Of a stretch of DNA of 43,334 nt, positions 39,539 through 43,334 are shown piece by piece (within the stretch, counting starts at the first letter, position 1; every line of letters begins with the position of its first letter). A program made the translations under genes and the position numbers. Below the pieces are notes generated by a model. The model had not been told where the DNA came from and ran no database searches. It saw nothing but the letters and a program-made list of their open reading frames with translations. Location of the stretch: assembly GCA_900554215.1 (NCBI GenBank), contig USGG01000008.1:1-43334 (forward strand), written 5' to 3'. Source of the stretch: an uncultured Megasphaera sp. (lineage in GTDB: Bacteria; Bacillota; Negativicutes; Veillonellales; Megasphaeraceae).

Positions 39539-39994
39539 ATGAAACGATTTCGCTATACGAAGATAAAGGAAATAGTGCAGTCCCGTCCGATTGAAACGCA
39601 GGAAGAGCTGGCAAAAGCCCTGCAGGAAGAAGGGATTGAAGTCACGCAGGCGACGGTGTCGCGCGATATTAAAGAACTCATGCTCATTAAGGTTCCGACC
39701 AGCGACGGCCATTATCGGTATGCCCTGTCGCCGGAACAAAACATGCTCATGTCTAAAAACCGCATGGCCCGCCTGTTCCAGGATTCTATCGTCCGCGTCG
39801 ACTCGGCCTTTAATCAAATCGTCGTTCATACGCTGCCGGGCTCGGCCAGCATGGTAGCTTCGGCTATCGACCATGCAAAATGGGAAAGCATTATCGGGAC
39901 CTTAGCCGGCGACGATACGATTCTCATCATTACGAACAATGCGGAAACGGTGCCGCAGCTGGTAAAATTAATCGTGTCGTTGATGAAAGAATGA
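39539..39994 (+). CDS. argR: Arginine repressor ArgR
   Basis: The 151-residue product has the N-terminal winged helix of ArgR (IVQSRPIETQEELAKALQEEGIEVTQATVSRDIKELMLIKV, residues 12-52). The C-terminal arginine-binding domain includes VHTLPGSASMVASAIDHAKWESIIGTLAGDDTILII. With arginine it binds ARG boxes as a hexamer and controls arginine synthesis and breakdown. No arginine genes are in the window; argR beside recN is the usual Firmicutes arrangement. AAGAGGG precedes the ATG. Confidence 0.95.
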   Translation: MKRFRYTKIKEIVQSRPIETQEELAKALQEEGIEVTQATVSRDIKELMLIKVPTSDGHYRYALSPEQNMLMSKNRMARLFQDSIVRVDSAFNQIVVHTLPGSASMVASAIDHAKWESIIGTLAGDDTILIITNNAETVPQLVKLIVSLMKE

Positions 39995-40001
39995 GGTGCC
40001 T

Positions 40002-41687
40002 ATGCTGCAATCGCTGCACATACATAATTTTGCGTTAATAGAAGATCTGCAGCTTTCTTTCGGCGAGGGCATTACGATTTTTACCGGCGAAACCGGCGCC
40101 GGCAAGTCTATTCTTCTCGATGCAATCGGCATGTTGGCAGGAAAACGCGCTTCAGCATCGTTCGTGCGGCAGGGCACGGACGCCTTTCGTGTTGAAGGCG
40201 CGTTCTTTTTTTCTGCTATAGACGAACATTTGGCCCGTCTGCTGGAAGAAAACCACATCGAATGCGACGACGGCCAGCTTGTCATCTGCCGGCAGTTTTA
40301 CCGCAGCGGCAGAGGCACGACACTGGTGAACGGTACCTTGGTGCCGACTGCCGTCGTCAAGCGCATTGGCGAATACCTTCTCGATATACACGGCCAGTTC
40401 GACAACCGCCTCATCTTTGACCCGGCCTACCACGTCGGCATACTGGATTCGCTGACGCCGGAGCTGCAGCAGGAGCGGCGCCGGTATGACGAAATGTACG
40501 GCGCGTGGCGTTCCCTGTGTCAGCAGGCGCGAAAGCTGCAGCACGACGAAGGTGAAAAGGCGCGCATGACCAGTATTCTCGATTTCCAAATCAAGGAAAT
40601 TGATAGCGCCCAGCTGCAAATCGGCGAAGACGACGAGCTGGAAAAGAAGGTGCGCGCCGCATCTCATGCCGAGCATATTAAAGACAACTTGAAGGAAGCT
40701 GTATTTTGCCTGGAAGGGGGCGAACGGCAGAAGGGCGTCGTTGAACAGCTGGAGTCGATACATCGCTGCCTGGAAAAGGCCTCTGCCTACGATACGGCCT
40801 TTGCCGATCTAGCGTCTAAGGTGGAAACGCTGTCCTACGAGGTAGAAGACGTGCACGATGGCCTGATGCGGTATGCCGATTCCTTTGAGTTTGACGAGCG
40901 GGCTCTCGACGCCATGCAGTCCCGCCTAGCGGCAATCGACAAGCTCAAGCGGAAATACGGCCTTACGATTGAAGAAATACTGGCCTTTTTGGCTAAAGCC
41001 AAGGGCGAGTATGAACGGCTCGACCAATCGGAAAGCCTGCTGGCAGAGCTTCAGGCTGAAATCAAGCGGCAGGAACAGGGCCTGCGGCGACAGGCCGAAC
41101 GTCTGCTTTCGCTGCGGCGGGAAGCAGACGCCTCCTTCCGTCAGGCCATGGAGGAGACCCTTCATCAATTAGGCATGCCAAACAGCCGTATCGCCTTTCA
41201 CATCGAGCCTATGGAAAAAATCCTTCCTGACGGAGCGGCTTCCATCGAATTGTATTTCTCGGCCAATACTGGCGAAGCCATGCAGCCTCTGGCGAAAATC
41301 GCCTCGGGCGGTGAAATTTCCCGTATTGCCCTGGCGCTGAAGTCGAGTGCGACCTCTGCCGGCGGCCAGACGATGATCTTCGATGAAATCGACGTCGGCA
41401 TCAGCGGGCAGACGGGCTTGAAGGTAGCTGAGCACATCCGGCGCCTGGGACGGGACAATCAGGTATTGTGCATTACCCACCTGCCGCAGACGGCGGCCAT
41501 AGCCGACCATCATTATTTCATCTATAAGAGGGAAGCAGACGGCCGGACCGTTTCGCAAGTTCGCCCGTTGTCGGCAGAAGACCACGTCTTGGAAATCGCC
41601 CGCATGTTTGCCGGCGACGACGCGACGGAGGCCAGCATCGAGGCGGCCAAGCAAATCGTGCGGCAGGTGCGGAACGACAAGATTTAA
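40002..41687 (+). CDS. recN: DNA repair protein RecN
   Basis: The 561-residue product is a SMC-like ATPase that acts early in double-strand break repair. It begins with MLQSLHIHNFALIEDLQLSF and the Walker A GETGAGKS (residues 29-36). Long coiled-coil arms occupy about 170-370. The ABC signature KIASGGEISRIALALK and Walker B MIFDEIDVGISG follow, then the closing ITHLPQTAAIADHHYFIYK. I chose ATG 40002 because the family starts at this Met-Leu; GAGGTG lies only three bases upstream, and a GTG at 39996 is possible. Confidence 0.96.
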   Translation: MLQSLHIHNFALIEDLQLSFGEGITIFTGETGAGKSILLDAIGMLAGKRASASFVRQGTDAFRVEGAFFFSAIDEHLARLLEENHIECDDGQLVICRQFYRSGRGTTLVNGTLVPTAVVKRIGEYLLDIHGQFDNRLIFDPAYHVGILDSLTPELQQERRRYDEMYGAWRSLCQQARKLQHDEGEKARMTSILDFQIKEIDSAQLQIGEDDELEKKVRAASHAEHIKDNLKEAVFCLEGGERQKGVVEQLESIHRCLEKASAYDTAFADLASKVETLSYEVEDVHDGLMRYADSFEFDERALDAMQSRLAAIDKLKRKYGLTIEEILAFLAKAKGEYERLDQSESLLAELQAEIKRQEQGLRRQAERLLSLRREADASFRQAMEETLHQLGMPNSRIAFHIEPMEKILPDGAASIELYFSANTGEAMQPLAKIASGGEISRIALALKSSATSAGGQTMIFDEIDVGISGQTGLKVAEHIRRLGRDNQVLCITHLPQTAAIADHHYFIYKREADGRTVSQVRPLSAEDHVLEIARMFAGDDATEASIEAAKQIVRQVRNDKI

Positions 41688-41697
41688 AGTGATTCTA

Positions 41698-41726
41698 TTG
41701 ACGAAATTGCATAATAGGTATATATT
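41698..41726 (+). promoter_or_regulatory. Sigma-70 promoter of dapB-asd
   Basis: TTGACG (41698-41703), 17-bp spacer, TATATT (41721-41726), about 40 bp before dapB. It separates lysine synthesis from the housekeeping block. Confidence 0.75.
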
Positions 41727-41769
41727 AATGGTAATCTTTAATTAAGTAAAATTAGGATGGTGAACAATC

Positions 41770-42567
41770 ATGATTCGCGTATTGGTAAACGGCGCGGACG
41801 GCCGCATGGGAAGCCAGGTCGTCAAAGCCGTATATGAAGATAAGGATTTAGAATTTGTCGGCGGCGTCAGCGTGACGAATATCGGCAGAGACGCCGGCGA
41901 ACTGGCCGGTGTCGGTACGCTGGGAATCGCTATCCGCGAAGGCTTAGGCCAGGCTCTGGACGACATCAAGCCGGACGTCGTCGTAGATTTTACGACGCCT
42001 AAGGTTATCTTTGAAAACGCCAAGACCTGCATTGAACACGGCGTCAACATGGTCGTCGGCACGACGGGACTGACGGCGGAACAGCGCGGCGAATTGGCTG
42101 TCTTGGCGGAACAGCGCAAGACGAGCATTTTCATTGCGCCGAACTTTTCGATCGGAGCCGTCTTGATGATGAAGCTGTCGGAGGAAGTTGCGCCCTATCT
42201 TCCCGATGTAGAAATCATCGAGCTTCACCATAATAATAAGCTGGACGCTCCGTCCGGCACGGCCATCATGACGGCTAATAAAATCGACGCGGCCCGTAAG
42301 GCTGCCAATGCCCAGCAGGCTCCGGATAAAACGCACGAAAGCTTGGACGGCGCCCGCGGTGCAAAAGTGGACGACATTCCTATTCACAGCGTCCGCCTTC
42401 CCGGCTATGTAGCCCATCAGCAGCTACTGTTCGGCGGCTACGGTGAGTTGCTGACGATCCGGCACGATTCTATCGACCGCAAATCGTTCATGCCCGGAGT
42501 CATTTTGGCTGTGAAAAAAGTAAGCTCGCGGCCGGGCCTGACCTTTGGCTTGGAAAATTATTTATAA
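41770..42567 (+). CDS. dapB: 4-hydroxy-tetrahydrodipicolinate reductase
   Basis: The 265-residue product shows the N-terminal dinucleotide site VNGADGRMGSQVVKAV (residues 5-20), VVVDFTTPKVIFENAK, VVGTTGLTAEQ, APNFSIGAVLMMKL, and the catalytic ELHHNNKLDAPSGTA with the His and Lys pair. It reduces the dihydrodipicolinate intermediate in diaminopimelate and lysine synthesis. TTAGGATGGTG precedes the ATG. It is followed 27 bp later by asd, so the two are co-transcribed. Confidence 0.96.
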   Translation: MIRVLVNGADGRMGSQVVKAVYEDKDLEFVGGVSVTNIGRDAGELAGVGTLGIAIREGLGQALDDIKPDVVVDFTTPKVIFENAKTCIEHGVNMVVGTTGLTAEQRGELAVLAEQRKTSIFIAPNFSIGAVLMMKLSEEVAPYLPDVEIIELHHNNKLDAPSGTAIMTANKIDAARKAANAQQAPDKTHESLDGARGAKVDDIPIHSVRLPGYVAHQQLLFGGYGELLTIRHDSIDRKSFMPGVILAVKKVSSRPGLTFGLENYL

Positions 42568-42594
42568 GACGTAAGATGTTGGAGGGGTTTTAGT

Positions 42595-43334
42595 ATGGCA
42601 AAAGAACCGGTAGTAGCGATTTTAGGCGCCACAGGTGCAGTTGGACAAGAATTTATCCGCCTGATTGAAGAACGAAAATTTCCGTACAGCAAGCTGAAGC
42701 TGCTGGCGTCGGCTCGTTCGGCAGGAAAGACGATGACCGTCAACGGTCAGGAATACACGATAGAAGAAGCAAAGCCCGAATCTTTTGACGGCGTAGATAT
42801 CGGCTTGTTTGCCGGCGGTTCTATCAGCAAGACCCTGGGGCCTGAAGCTGCTAAACGGGGCTGTATCGTCATCGATAATTCCAGTACGTTCCGCATGGAC
42901 CCGGACGTGCCCCTCGTCGTTCCCGAAGTCAATCCGGAAGACATCGCCTGGCATAAGGGCATCATCGCCAATCCGAACTGCTCGACGATTATCATGCTCA
43001 TGGCCTTGAAGCCGATTCACGACTTGTCGCCGATCAAAAAGATTATCGTCAGCACCTATCAGGCCGTGTCCGGCGCCGGCAAAGAAGGCATCGACGAGCT
43101 GCAGGAAGAAACGCAGGCCTATCTCAAGGGCGAAGACATGAACCCGCAGATCCTGCCGAGCAAGAGCTTGCCGAAGCACTATCCCATCGCCTTTAACCTG
43201 ATTCCGCAGATTGATAAATTCATGGAAAACGATTATACGAAGGAAGAAATGAAGATGGTCAACGAAACCCATAAGATGCTTCACGACGATACCATCGCCA
43301 TTACGGCGACGACCGTCCGCGTTCCCGTTTTCCG
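42595..43334 (+). CDS. asd: Aspartate-semialdehyde dehydrogenase, 3' end outside window
   Basis: The frame starts at ATG 42595 (GGAGGGG at 42581-42587) and runs to the window edge without a stop, giving 246 residues. It begins with VVAILGATGAVGQEFIRLI (NADP site) and contains DIGLFAGGSISKTLGPEAAKRGCIVIDNSS and the catalytic NPNCSTI (Cys129). STYQAVSGAGKEGIDEL and AITATTVRVPVF follow. It reduces aspartyl phosphate to the semialdehyde, the branch point of lysine, methionine and threonine synthesis, and shares a transcript with dapB. Confidence 0.95.
   Translation, partial: MAKEPVVAILGATGAVGQEFIRLIEERKFPYSKLKLLASARSAGKTMTVNGQEYTIEEAKPESFDGVDIGLFAGGSISKTLGPEAAKRGCIVIDNSSTFRMDPDVPLVVPEVNPEDIAWHKGIIANPNCSTIIMLMALKPIHDLSPIKKIIVSTYQAVSGAGKEGIDELQEETQAYLKGEDMNPQILPSKSLPKHYPIAFNLIPQIDKFMENDYTKEEMKMVNETHKMLHDDTIAITATTVRVPVF

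Overview
The window is ordinary bacterial chromosome of about 50-55% G+C. It is densely coded, with strong GGAGG-type ribosome binding sites. Gene content suggests a Negativicutes anaerobe close to Megasphaera. It encodes lactate uptake, racemisation and oxidation, an AtoE-type short-chain fatty acid carrier, a beta-keto acid cleavage enzyme, the non-mevalonate isoprenoid pathway and late cobalamin assembly. It also holds the Firmicutes-type block efp - Asp23 - nusB - xseAB - ispA - tlyA - nadK - argR - recN. The genus is an inference from gene content, not from a marker search. No tRNA, rRNA, CRISPR array, insertion sequence or prophage was seen.

Layout. 1-2760: tail of phoU, an unknown 200-residue protein, a dGTPase-like HD hydrolase, a DUF1653 protein and a DUF1858 redox peptide on the minus strand. 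2760-11290: lactate region with permease lctP, a YitT membrane protein (minus), ispE, a FadR-type GntR regulator, a 56-residue membrane peptide, the nickel-dependent racemase homologue larA and a GlcD-type FAD oxidase. 11450-17194: an AcoR-like sigma-54 activator followed by a four-gene operon (3-hydroxyacyl-CoA-dehydrogenase-like enzyme, BKACE, zinc ribbon, AtoE carrier). Two near-perfect palindromes and a plausible -24/-12 element lie between regulator and operon. 17450-18037: rpsD on the minus strand. 18301-25952: L-arabinose locus araE-araB-araD-araA, then a convergent LacI-type repressor and a divergent galM. Similar operator-like sites sit at both ara promoters.

26034-27478 (minus) holds two linked unknown genes: a signal-peptide protein and a membrane-anchored DnaQ-fold protein that appears to have lost all its catalytic acidic residues. 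27706-30303: moaB-like gene and cobU-cobS-cobC. 30320-41687: a compact, largely overlapping housekeeping block from a pseudouridine synthase to recN. 41698-end: dapB and a 3'-truncated asd under a good sigma-70 promoter.

How the parts fit. Lactate would enter through LctP, LarA would interconvert the isomers and the FAD oxidase would make pyruvate. The FCD-domain GntR protein is a candidate sensor. L-arabinose would enter by AraE and pass through AraA, AraB and AraD to xylulose 5-phosphate, with GalM interconverting anomers. The sigma-54 operon looks like a catabolic unit for an unidentified 3-hydroxy or 3-keto acid. It and the degenerate membrane exonuclease are the most interesting unexplained items.
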